The translations under genes and the position numbers were made by a program. The notes beneath the pieces were generated by a model. That model ran no database searches. It had not been told where the DNA came from and saw nothing but the letters and a program-made list of their open reading frames with translations. Shown here piece after piece: positions 45,526 through 55,815 of a stretch of 64,000 nucleotides of DNA (positions within the stretch are counted from its first letter, which is position 1; each line of letters opens with the position of its first letter). The DNA comes from Aotearoamyces nothofagi (lineage: Eukaryota > Ascomycota > Leotiomycetes > Leotiales > Tympanidaceae): NCBI GenBank assembly GCA_015345905.1, contig JADDTR010000044.1:23866-87865 (forward strand), in the 5' to 3' direction.

Positions 45526-46768
45526 CCCTTGCCCTGCGTTTACGTTTACGTTTGCGCCTGAGCCCACGCCTACAGCAGAGCCTAAGATACTGCCGCAGAC
45601 CACCAGAATCGCTGCGATGCGGTCGCCAGGAGTCCACGCACCCCGGGACTCAGGACTCAGGACTCAGGAGCTACCCTACGCAGCAACGATGCTCAACAAG
45701 CCTTTAGCTCTGCTTCCCACTCAGCCACCGGTTCGCGGCCACGATGCTGCGTTCGGCAGTTGGCCCAGCGCAGAGGCCGGCCAGGCCAGAGCAGAGCAGA
45801 GGTAGAGCAGAGCAGCGCAGAGCAGAGCAGGACAATGAATCGCAGCCACGGCACTGCTCGTCAGTCGTCAGTCATCAACCATCAACCATCATCCGTCGTC
45901 GACGGTGTGGACGTGGCCGTGCCAGCCAGATGCTGTTCCGTTCCACCCCTCGGGACTGACGAAGTGTATATCCTGGCCCTGCCCACGGCATCCATGTCTC
46001 GTCAGATGCCCCGGCGCATAGCTCCATTGGCTGGCTCTGCATGCCTCCCAGCTGCGCAGTTGCAGCCCACGATTGGACTTGCGCCTGCGAACCTCCAGCG
46101 GCCTTCTCTCGTGCACGCCGTCGGCTACTTGGCCTGCTGCGTCCACGGGCAGCATGCGCTTGCGTATCTGGGAGGGCGGCCTTCGACAGCCACCACTCTG
46201 GGCTCTGGGCGAGATGGGGAATATATCAGATGCCTCTCTGCGCATCTTCTACTGACCGGCCTGGGTGGGGTTGCTCGCCATGGCACCCGCCCGCGGAACG
46301 CATCTTGCTTACACAGCCTCGAGTGACGGCTAATGTCGCCAGGAGTTGGAGCTGCTCTGCTCTGCTCTGCCTGTGTGCCTTGTGCCTTGTGCCTGGAATG
46401 TTTACTGAGAATGTTATCATGTCACGGCTTGCGCTTCCTGCGTCGTGTGCACCTGAAGGCGCTCTCATTATATCCACGGCACGGCCGCTGGTGAGCATAG
46501 CATAGCATCAGCCAGACGGCTTGCCCACTCCCAGTAGAAATTCACGTATATATTTTAGATGCTTTGTGAAAGATCCAAGGGCGCAGTAGCTAGAATTAAA
46601 TGTTGTAAAATGCATTGTGGGCATCAGGAATTATGTTCAATGATTTGCACAAAATTGCGTCTATGGTCTGAGAGTTCCTCGCCTGCCGACCTTTTGACTT
46701 GCTTCTCCTCCTCTCCATCACCCACCGACTCACTCTTCCGGAACCATCAACGGCTTCAAAGCGCACGA

Positions 46769-47449
46769 GTAAGTCCTATGCTTCCATCTGTCGTCTCTGC
46801 CAGCATCATTGAACCATCTGCGGTCTTTTCGCATTTCGTCGCTCAACCGCCTGCTGACGCTGCACCATTCTAGCCCGAGAATCCAACTTTCAGCGGATTC
46901 GATCCCAATGCTTCGATAGGCATCACCACCTCTTATTCAGCATCCATCTGTAAGTCGATTTCATCTCACTGACTTATGCGATCGAGGAATCGGGTTCATC
47001 TACTTCCCCAACCTGCCAGATCGCTCCCAAATCATGGCTTCTTCTGGTGGTGGGCAACGGGCTAACCCAGCGAACCCTGCTGCAAAACCGGAGCCAACAA
47101 TCACTTCTTTTCATCTGATCAGACGCATTCTTATCTTATGGAGCTTTCGGGATTTATACTAACAGGTGTTGGGATAGAACAGTTCGAAGATCTCTTCTGT
47201 AGTTGTTCTACCTCCTCGAACAGTGTCTGCTTGCGACACACGGCATCGTCCGCCCAGTAATCCGAGACTCTGCACCAGCGAGCCTCAACCATTGGCAGGC
47301 CCCCGACATATAGAATCAATACATCCTACTGTTGCATGGAGTTATCGGGTCTCCTATCGCACGATCATATTGAAAAAACGCAAATTTCTACCCACGCCGC
47401 TGCCGCCATTTCCGAACAGAACCTGAATCCTCAACCAACCCGGCATACG
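46769..47449 (+). promoter_or_regulatory. Probable spliced 5' leader with upstream ORF
   Basis: Upstream of the zinc-cluster gene two introns are supported by strong signals: 46769-46873 (GTAAGTCC ... ATTCTAG) and 46950-47019 (GTAAGTCG ... CTGCCAG, with a CTGAC branch site). An ATG at 47034 then opens a 42-codon frame (MASSGGGQRANPANP...) ending at 47162. The main start is at 47450. This looks like a long spliced leader with an upstream ORF that could limit translation of the regulator. The open frame continues in phase through the second intron join back into the preceding exon, so a small separate coding product cannot be excluded. Confidence 0.45.
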
Positions 47450-49595
47450 ATGGCTGCCTTCGACACCGCCGAGGGCAACGACGGGCTAACAACACCTCCT
47501 TCGGCACATGTGGAGAACCAAGCTGGTTCAAATGCTCTACAGAATGTCAACTTGTCCCCCTCCGGCAGCCCGACCCCGAAGAGTGTCGCATTTGAATTGC
47601 TCTTCCCGGACACTCCCCAATATCGCGCGCGACTACCTATGAGAGTGCAGATATACCCCCACGATGCTACCGACTCGATTGTGACGACGGTGAAAAACTT
47701 TTACGGTTTATACAACGGTCCTGGGGGCGCAAAGGGTGTCAGCTTCGAAGATGAGCAAGGAAACACCCTCATCGCAAGGTACGAAAACCTCAGGAACAAC
47801 ATGGTCGTCTATGTTAGGGTCATAGATGAAGGTCCGCATGCATCTGTTGCATACGGTCCTCCTTCCTATCAATCTGCCTCTCCTGCTGCCCAGCAGCACT
47901 ACTGCAGTGTGGATGCGCATCAGATGCTCCCCCCACAACCTGCCCAGGTTCTCAACTACGGGCAGCCTCCTTCTAGACCAGTTTCAAGGGCATCACGAAA
48001 GCGTAGTGTCTCTCCAAATACTGGCCGCGGCCGTCGCAGCGCTTCCGCTAGCACCAATCCGCCGCCTATCAAGAAGGCTCGATCACGGTCTGGTTACAAG
48101 AGCCGCGGCTCAAGCACACATGGCAGCTTTGCAGACATCTACAGCGATGGCCCGAATGGATACAGCAGTGGTGACGGCGCTACAGGCTCCGTCTCCAGCA
48201 AGACGAAGAGTGAGCACCTCGGCAATACAGAGATCAGCCTAGACAATATTGTCGAAGGGGGCAGACGCAAGAGGGCCAAGTTTGAAAGTTCGGTAAGTAG
48301 ACGTCTTCTTTCTCCTCGCGATGATATTGTATTAGCGAATACTGACTTTTTTTTCTTTCGTTCAGGAACTACCTCTGTTTGCGCCTCCTCAGATGCCCGC
48401 AGCAACCTCGAATTCTTCCGTCTCCCCAGCTCGAAGGATGGAGAATCAGAGAGCTTCCTTCCAATTCACACATCCTTCGCAGCATCCGTTCTCGCACCCG
48501 CAGTTGTTACAATCTCCACAAAGCTATAGCAACGGCTTTGGACAGCCTGGGATGTATACTACACCTGCCGGAGAAGGTCGCCGTACTCGAGGCGCAGCGT
48601 CGTATCCATCTTCGCGCCCATTGAGTACTGTGACGCCAAACGGCAATATTTCTGGGATACTTCCTACACCAGATCCCACTGTTGGTAGCTGCATGTCCGA
48701 AGAGGATAAGGACGTCGCTCTTCAGCTCATGAGACTTGGCGAGATGTCCAATATCTCTCATGGCCGAACCTCAGCTTCCACACTAGATGATACTTTCAGT
48801 GGTAGGGCAGATGCAGCGTCTTCTACTGGTGCTACAAGTGAAGGCGAGAGCGAGAGCGAGGAGGAGTTGCCTCCTCGACGACAGAAGAGGGAGGCTAGCC
48901 CAATACTCCCACCCGGCTCTGTTGCGAGGTTTAGCAAGCAGTTAGGCGATAATCTTCCCAGCCAGGACAGCACGGAGTACAGCGCTGACGAGGCCGAGTA
49001 CGAAGATGGCTGTGACGCAACATTCAAGCCTGAGATTCAGGAAGAATTTTTGAATGACCTAGAGCAAGTTGTGCAGCATAAGACCCAGAAGCAAAAGAGC
49101 GGGTCACAAAACATCAGCAAGCATCGAAGCAAAACAACCAAGGCTATTAAGCAAGGGAAGTCCCTGCGGACTTCACAAGTACCTAAAAGTAAGAGCAAGA
49201 GCAACGCTAGCCTTACAGGTAGCCGACCGCCAATTTCTCCAACATCGCTACCTCCACAATCTCGGAAGACTTCCATATCTTCTGCTCTTAACTTCCAACA
49301 CCAGCTCAATGAGGATGAAGAGGACCTGTCATCCAAACCTCGCTGCCAGCGTTGCCGCAAGAGTAAGAAAGGGTGTGATCGTCAACGGCCTTGCCAACGC
49401 TGCAAGGATGCTGGTCTCAGCGCCGATCAATGTGTGAGCGAAGACGAAGGCAATGGGCGAAAGGGACGATACGGACGTCATATGGGAGTTCCTGTCAAGA
49501 AGGATGAGGTGGAGCTGTCTGCCGGCATCCACCCAACCGGGATCATCGCTGGAGGAACAGGCAACCCAGAAAAGAGTAAGAAGAGAAAGCGGTAA
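47450..49595 (+). CDS. Zn(II)2Cys6 regulator with C-terminal zinc cluster
   Basis: A putative transcription factor. Two exons (47450-48292, 48366-49595) give about 690 residues. The conserved N-terminal block (KSVAFELLFPDTPQYRARLPMRVQIYPHD, then TTVKNFYGLYNG and VSFEDEQGNTLIARYENL) has a compact, ubiquitin-like pattern. A basic low-complexity stretch (KKARSRSGYKSRGSS) and a long Ser-rich middle follow. The binuclear zinc cluster is near the C-terminus, CQRCRKSKKGCDRQRPCQRC...C, spaced C-x2-C-x6-C-x5-C-x2-C-x9-C. Most ascomycete cluster proteins have it at the N-terminus. A basic tail (KSKKRKR) can act as a nuclear signal. No fungal-specific transcription factor middle domain is seen. I recognise the domain type but not a named orthologue or its targets. 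Confidence 0.88.
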
Positions 49596-50756
49596 ACTTG
49601 AGATCGCCAGCTATAGATAGGCGTTATCCACTTCAACGGCCTCCATCTTTCCCGGGTTGTCATATCGCATCTAAGGCAAGCCATAGAGGTCGTTTGGCTG
49701 CCCTTTGGTTGGATAGGCGGTCCGATCATTCCGGCCAATCGCTCGATTAGAATTGTAACACATCACTACCACTCCAGTCATTACGGCTGCTCGACAAAAG
49801 TCTCCTATTATTTCCTACTGTCTTGTTTTACGCATGTGTTTGCTCTTTAATCCCGGCGTCAGGGTATGGGCTGGGATCACTTGGGATTACGGTCGCGTGC
49901 GGACCTCACACTCTTTATATGATTAACGGAAGATAACTCTCTTTACCTGCCCTCTACTTTCATATTTCATTTGGCAGGGTTTGCGTGCGTTTTGTCAGGA
50001 GGCTTGCAATGTTGAGTAACGGTGGTGGCGGACGGGTTTGGAATTTCCGGTTACCTTTCCCTTGAACATGTGATTGTTTTCTCTGCTCGGTGGGATTTCT
50101 AGTACACATGGAAAATGCCGGTTTCTGTAGCAATCAAAACATTTATCATATCTTTTCGGAATGCTCGTAGATCTGTCTCCACTCACGTGATCACCACCAA
50201 CGTAGCTTGGCACGACTTATCACTCTTGCCAGGCAAATCACCGCTATGTGCATTCCATGCAAAGCCTTCCCGTTTTTCCTAGCTGCCAAATAGATCCTAC
50301 ACCCATTATCCATGCAGCTGCTGAACAAGCAGCAACACTGCAGCCCTCGCCCACCGCTGTGAAACTACTACAGCTATGCGCATTGGCTGCCTGTCTTCAG
50401 ATATCCCAAACATTATAATAGCACTATTTCTCCAATTATTCTCTGGGATGCCAGTTCAATTGACAATAACGGCCATGTAATGCCACACTGTTACCCCGCG
50501 ATCCCCCGACTGCCAGCGCATTCGGCGCATGTCGTGTGAATTTTCCGCTTATGGACAAGCGCGCGCTAACCCATGTTTGTACTAGATGGAACGACCCCTG
50601 CTCAAAAAGTTACTGCAGTTGTACCCCACCAAAGCTCCAAATATATTCTTCAAAAGGTCCAGGAAACATAAGTATTAAACATCACCAACTCAACTCGATG
50701 GGGTGACGGTATAGAAGCCGCTTTATACATTTTCTTGCCCCCAGAAGCTGCCCAGA
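49596..50756. other. Intergenic between the zinc-cluster gene and RPC4
   Basis: The 3' flank of the regulator, then the RPC4 promoter. Only short unsupported frames; no repeat of note. Confidence 0.5.
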
Positions 50757-52814
50757 ATGCCGCCGAAACGCGGACGAGGCAGAGGCGGCGCAGCAGGCGT
50801 TGGACGCAAAGAAACACAAGCGCAAGTACCTGCTGAGCTGGCAGGCACAGATACCTCTATGTCGACAGCTCCTGCCATAACTAGTGATAGTGCCGCCAAC
50901 GGTACTACCAGCCAACAAACAGACGTTACAATGGCATCACCCAATACCTCACCTGCCTCGGCTCCCACCGAGACCCCCGCATCAACACCTGTCCGCGCAC
51001 CGGTGCAGCGTCTCGATACACTAACTAGAGGTGGATCTAGCAGAGGAGGCAGTAGGGGAACAACTGCGCCAAGCAAATTCAAGCCAAGAGCCATCAGAAG
51101 AGATAAAGACGAAAGAGAGAAGGTGGAGAAGGAGGAACTGGTTAAACGAGCTGCCAGGGCGATGGAAGATGCTAAAATGGCAAGGCGCGGGCGAGGGATG
51201 GGGAGGGGACCGCGCCCCAGAGGTCGCGGAGATGCTATGGGAAGAGGCGGGCTAGACAGACTTGCAACCAAGAATGCAAGCGGGCCATTTGGAATGTTGC
51301 CGGAAGGACATGGTGAGTAGATCGTGAGAACTAGGATAGTATTGGCCTTGCTAACTCAATATCTAGACAAGAAGCCAGGCTTCTTTGCGCCAGGTAGTGG
51401 TCCGAAATCAGGTGGCGGAGGTGGAGGCAGCGGTGGAGGTGGCCCAAGGGGCGCAAGTGGTATATCTGGTATCAAAATCAAGCAAGAGTCAGGTTCTATG
51501 TCACATTATAACAGCGCTGGTGGGTCACATGGGAATGAGCCAGGGATTAAGTCTGAGATCCCAGAGCCGGTGTATCCCGAGGAACAAGAAGACGGCGGCG
51601 CTGCGCCGAGAGTAGATATCGAACAGATAAATCTCATCAGCGACGATGAGGATGACGAAGACATCAACGATCGAAGTAGGAAGAAAGGGAAAGGCTCTAT
51701 AAGTTTGAGCAAGGGTGGCATGAGACCTGTCAGACTACACAGGGAAGAGCACAAGGAGCGAGTTACAATTGTCAATACCGAGCCTGCAGCAGCAGCACCT
51801 CTAAAGAAAGATTTACCGGATGGAAACGGAGATGTCGGCGACGATGGTTTATTTGTAGGACCGGATGCTGATGCACAAATGAGAAGAAAGCAGCATGTCG
51901 AGTTTCAGCGAGATGGGAAAACATGGCCCGGAGTGTGGCGCGATGAAGATGATGAGAATGCCGAGGATGAAGAGCAGGAACCTCAGGTCAAACTTGATCC
52001 TGACGCACCAGCACCAACGTTTGGAGATATGGATGTGGACACTGAAACTTCAGTAGACCTTAAGCCGCGAGTGGAAGATCTCGCTGTAGCAGATGAGGGC
52101 TCTGCAGCTACTAAGCCGAAACCCAAACACAGAAAGCTAGCCAGTAAAGACAGGAAACCTGTTCTACAGACAGAAGAGGATAAGGCTGAGTATATGAGAC
52201 ATCTTGAGGATGTCCAGATTCTCGCTGAAGAGCTTGGCGGGCTCCAGACTGCCTTGGCCACGGATACTTCTACCGGCGATGCGGAGGGTGATATCCAGAT
52301 GGACGGCATGGCACAGGTCAAGGACAAAGAGGGCCGACTATACCTCTTCCAGTTCCCACCTATACTACCGCCCCTTCACAATCCTGTGAAAAAGGAAGAA
52401 CCAGGGGATGGGGACATGGACATGATGCGAGTCGACACTGCTCCTTCCACTGCCGCTGGGCCTGATCCGTCAATCGACCTCACGAAGCCCGATGCCGAAG
52501 AGGTGATCGTCAAGACCGAGGCAGGAGCCTTCGCAGTCCCCGAGGACCTGATCAAAGAACCCGGCTGCATCGGCAAGCTCATCGTCCGCGAGTCTGGCAA
52601 AGTCGAGCTAACCTGGGGCGGAACCAGCCTCCAGCTCGGACGCGGCGCCGAATTCGAGTACCTGACCACGACGCTGATCATGGACAGCATGGACACGGCG
52701 GTGCCCGCGACTCAACCTCCTGCAGCACTGCAGGGCCACGGCACCGGCATGGGCCGCGTGATGGGGAAGTTCATCGCCACGCCCGACTGGAGCAAACTTC
52801 TCGGCAAGGAGTGA
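50757..52814 (+). CDS. RNA polymerase III subunit Rpc53/RPC4
   Basis: The Rpc53/RPC4 subunit pairs with Rpc37 in termination and reinitiation on tRNA and 5S genes. Two exons (50757-51312, 51367-52814) give about 667 residues. The N-terminus is RG-rich (MPPKRGRGRGGAAG). A basic block follows with QRLDTLTR, SKFKPRAIRRDKDEREKVEKEE and RRGRGMGRGPRPRG. Middle parts are acidic and low-complexity, with many IKQE/VKTE-type motifs that resemble sumoylation sites; yeast Rpc53 is sumoylated. The C-terminal RPC4 domain has LYLFQFPPILPP, GCIGKLIVRESGKVELTWGG and the ending ATPDWSKLL. The join at the 54-base intron restores PEGHDKKPGFFAPG. Length is greater than yeast (422) because of linkers. Confidence 0.9.
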
Positions 52815-53490
52815 GCGAAGATGTTCATTCCTACCTCGACTGGCGATGTCACTCGCACGCCGTAATGAATGAAAATGCATATCCTGGCGTTTTTTTGGGT
52901 TTTTTTTTGGAATCGTGCTTGCTGCGGCGGGGCTTGGCTTGGTAGATATAGTAGGCGTATGTGAAAATAGAGCGGTCGGTGGAAGACGCGCGCCCGCGAT
53001 ACCAGATGTGTATATATTACAATACATTACAGAATACGATTGTACTGTACTGTACTATACTATATGCAGGAACAGCGCCGATGACGACGGGCGTCGATTG
53101 AATAAAAGAGTGTATTGTACCATAGACTATAGTAACGTGGCAGATGGAGCATGTGCAGCCGATCTACAGACCAGCTTCTAACTCGATCTTGAATCTTCTC
53201 CATGCACTCTGATATCTACTCGTACGTACACGCGCGACTCTTCTTCCCTGACCTGTCTGTACACGCCAAGGAAAAATCAGAGTAATCAGGACCAGAACAC
53301 GCCTGCCCGGCCAGCCCCTCCTGCCTGTCGTGGAAGCGGAACAGTATATTGCCTACTGTCGGTATCACTAGTCAATCTTGGCTACTGTCGGTATCCTCAC
53401 CTCACTGCACAGGCGAGATACTTGACCATACCCGCACGGCGCCGTCGTGACGGGTCACGTGATCGCGGCTTCCATCGGGTGCGCGCGCGC
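52815..53490. other. Intergenic, 3' of RPC4
   Basis: RPC4 3' flank, then simple sequence (TACTGTACTG-type runs near 53040) up to the left end of the TIR element. No gene seen. Confidence 0.5.
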
Positions 53491-54103
53491 GAGCGAGCGG
53501 GTTGCAGCTCGGCTAGAGTAGAGAAAAAGATCCGCGGGAGTAGAGAAAGAGGCACGCTGGTTCTGTACTTTGCCGAGGTCAGCTTGAGGCGAGCGGGATT
53601 AGGTACTGGTGTGGTGTTTGGTGATCGGTATCCTGGAAACTCTCTCTGTAAAGTGGTGAGTATTTGGTGGTATGTACTCTGGAACGCTGTGAAAGTAGTG
53701 AATATTTAGTGGTTAGTATTCTGAAACTCTATAAATTAGCAAATATTTAATAATCAAATATATAGCTAATATATATCCAGTATATTCTGTCTGTATCCTT
53801 AATATATTCAAAATATATTCAACTTCTAAAGTACTTTTGAACTTCTAAATATTCTATAAAGTAAATATATATGATATATATACTTAATTCTCTAGAACAA
53901 TATTATAGAGTACTTAGAAGTTTAAGAGTACTCTAGAAGTTGAGTATATACTCAGTATATACTCAATTTATATATACTATCAATTGTCTAGCAAGAGTTT
54001 GATTGGTCCAATTCTCTACTTAGCCGACCATTACCCGTACAAGGGGTTTCTACTGTAGCGGAACTTTTCTCTACTCTAGCCGAGCTGTAACCTGCACTCG
54101 CTC
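53491..54103. mobile_element. TIR element copy 1, mutated AT-rich
   Basis: A non-coding element of about 610 bases bounded by inverted ends. The left end, from GAGCGAG through GTTGCAGCTCGGCTAGAGTAG, matches in reverse complement the right end, CTACTCTAGCCGAGCTGTAACCTGC and the CTCGCTC that follows it. The middle (53690-54000) is very AT-rich. Compared with copy 2, this copy shows mostly G-to-A and C-to-T changes (for example CTCGGTACATACTCAG there, CTCAGTATATACTCAA here). No transposase frame is present. Exact outer borders and any target-site duplication are uncertain. Confidence 0.6.
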
Positions 54104-54142
54104 TCAGCTCGGCCAGAGTAGAGAAAAGTTCCGCTACAGTAG
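54050..54142. repeat. Inverted repeat at the junction of the two elements
   Basis: Arms of 38 bases at 54050-54087 (beginning CTACTGTAGCGGAACT) and 54105-54142 (beginning CAGCTCGGCCAGAG) are reverse complements with a single mismatch, separated by 17 bases. This is the right end of copy 1 facing the left end of copy 2, and it could form a long hairpin or cruciform. Confidence 0.95.
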
Positions 54143-54533
54143 AGAAAGAAGCCCACCAATCCTGTACTCAGCCGAGGTCAGCCTGAGGCCAGCTACTACA
54201 GCTACCAGCTACCAGCATAGCTCGGTCCCAACCAGCAGCTGAGGCCCTGGAGGATTTCAAGTTAGCAGATATTCAGTGACCAGTGTCCCGAAATAAAACA
54301 CTGTAGATCAGCGACCGGAACTGTGATATTTGGTACTCTTGAGCGTCCAAGCACTCTGGAGATCGAGTACGTGCTCGGTACATACTCAGTTTATATGTAT
54401 ACGCTATCAGGTTGCCTGGCAAGGGTAGTACTGGGTCTGATTCTCTACCCAGCCGACCTTTACCCGAATAGAGGATCTGTACTGTAGTCTGTAGCGGAAC
54501 TCTTCTCTACTCTAGCCGAGCTGTAACCCGCTA
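54104..54533. mobile_element. TIR element copy 2, less mutated
   Basis: About 430 bases, adjacent to copy 1 in the same orientation. The left end, from CAGCTCGGCCAGAGTAGAG, and the right end, TCTCTACTCTAGCCGAGCTG and TAACCCGC, are inverted to each other. Internal segments align with copy 1 (AGCCGAGGTCAGC at left; CCCAGCCGACCTTTACCCG at right). It is shorter and less AT-rich than copy 1. Non-coding; most likely a MITE-like non-autonomous DNA transposon. Confidence 0.6.
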
Positions 54534-55203
54534 CTGAAAGCACTCTTCATCACGGCCTGATCACGTGATAGCAGCATCAATCGAGTAACTACTCCTGCTC
54601 CATATAGCCCTCGAGAGATAGGCGCGCAATCCGTACAAGAAAAAAGCTGCAAACCAAATCATCATCCTCGCACCAGCGATACTCGAGGGTTGATAATGTT
54701 CTCATTGTAAATAATATATATGGCATAGCTACTCACCTACAAAGTACAAATACGAGGCCGTTTCGTCCCATATCACGTGACTAAAACTTGTAATCGCTAC
54801 AGGTCTAGCCCACCCGCCTTCGAGCTCCGGCAAGAATGATCCAACGCAAGCGCCGACGCAGCAGTGGCAGTGTTCCTAATGGAACGCTCGAAGCAGAGGA
54901 ACAGCAGCGCGGTGCCGATGCTCAGCTTCCATCCGAGTCCGACCCATTGGGTGCCGACGAATGCTACGAGGGCGGGGAAAGCTAGGCGCTTGGGTAGGTT
55001 CTCGAGGTGCTTGATTTCACTGTAGTAACTGTGCCTTCGCCAGAATGCGGATAATTCGATAGGAGTGTGTTCACCTTGGGAATTTCGCCTTCGAATAAAA
55101 CACTCCCATATAGAGACAAGGGTTCTGTTGGTTGCCGCAAGCCAACCAAATCCTGTCCTTCGTTGTTCGTCTTTCCACCTGCAACCACGGGACAGGGACC
55201 GGG
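54534..55203. other. Right flank of the TIR elements
   Basis: A 411-base minus-strand open frame at 54797-55207 has no similarity I recognise; part of it may be a 3' exon of the gene at 55204. An intron 3' end with branch site and acceptor (GCTAACATGAC ... GGTTGCAG, minus strand) lies at about 55182-55220, but no convincing donor was found. Confidence 0.4.
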
Positions 55204-55815
55204 TCATGTTAGCTTGTTCTTTCCTGCCTTTGACATTTCTCCCCCCTGAACAATGGGCCCGGCATCTAACGGACGAACAGAAGAAGCACTTCCAAGTGAG
55301 CTAGGCCTTGCTGTCTTGCTATCATTTGCTTTGTTGACAGGAGTGAAATAATTTTTGATCGAGGTCTTGGTCTTGCCCATCGTCGCACGCTGCCTTCCTC
55401 GACCTCTCTTTGGAGCACTGTTCTCCACCTTGTTCTTTCCAATCTCACCCGTAGAAGATTTTTGCTTGGAACGTGCCCCAGACAATTTTGGTTCGGCATT
55501 GAGTGCGGAGAAAACAGAAACATTCTGTGCAGAAGGAACAGGTGAATCTCCTGGTAGAGATGGTGTGTTCTCAGTGACATCACCGAATTGCTCTTCTGGA
55601 AGTAAGCATCCCCATTGCCTAATTGGAGGTGCAAATGGCTCAGTCAAACAGACACCCTGCAGTTCCGTTTCCGATCTTCCAATTCTTGAAGATTTTCGAC
55701 TCGGCGTACCTGGCACTTGTCGAAAGAGGTGAGCATCTCCATCTTCCGGCGGTGTGATAGGAGTTGAAGGGGCTGGAGGTCTTTCATAGTCAATACTCGA
55801 GATAGACGTGATCAC
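55204..55815 (-). CDS. Small uncharacterised protein with PIP-box-like motif
   Basis: A minus-strand open frame of 203 residues from a GTG-phase start at 55815; the frame is open further upstream to about 55890, and no ATG begins it, so 5' and perhaps 3' exons are missing. It is polar, with STPITPPEDGD, HLFRQVPGTPSRKSSRIGRS, a basic GRGRQRA run and KTKTSIKNYFTPV. The last resembles a PCNA-interacting (PIP) box, though the usual leading Gln is Thr or Ser. A candidate acceptor with branch site (GGCTAATGAG ... GAGCAG) lies just upstream, near 55890. Function unknown. Coding status is supported by the texture of the protein, not by a named match. Confidence 0.4.
   Translation of the reverse strand: MITSISSIDYERPPAPSTPITPPEDGDAHLFRQVPGTPSRKSSRIGRSETELQGVCLTEPFAPPIRQWGCLLPEEQFGDVTENTPSLPGDSPVPSAQNVSVFSALNAEPKLSGARSKQKSSTGEIGKNKVENSAPKRGRGRQRATMGKTKTSIKNYFTPVNKANDSKTARPSSLGSASSVRPLDAGPIVQGGEMSKAGKNKLT

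Larger units (their letters stand above)
42669..46700. other. Long gene-poor, microsatellite-rich region
   Basis: About 4 kb without a gene I can support. The cyclin promoter is at the left. From about 43,500 the sequence becomes a patchwork of simple and imperfect repeats: CTCCCTC units (44906-44946), CGACACC 9-mers (45051-45095), GTATT (45501-45525), CGTTTA (about 45538-45556), GGACTCA (45646-45669) and AGAGC units (45787-45830). Many open frames here look repeat-derived. No tRNA or transposase was recognised. Confidence 0.6.

Noticed and set aside
45646-45830. Spaced short repeats that might suggest a CRISPR-like array
   Set aside because: Units are directly adjacent simple repeats without spacers, and the genome is eukaryotic.
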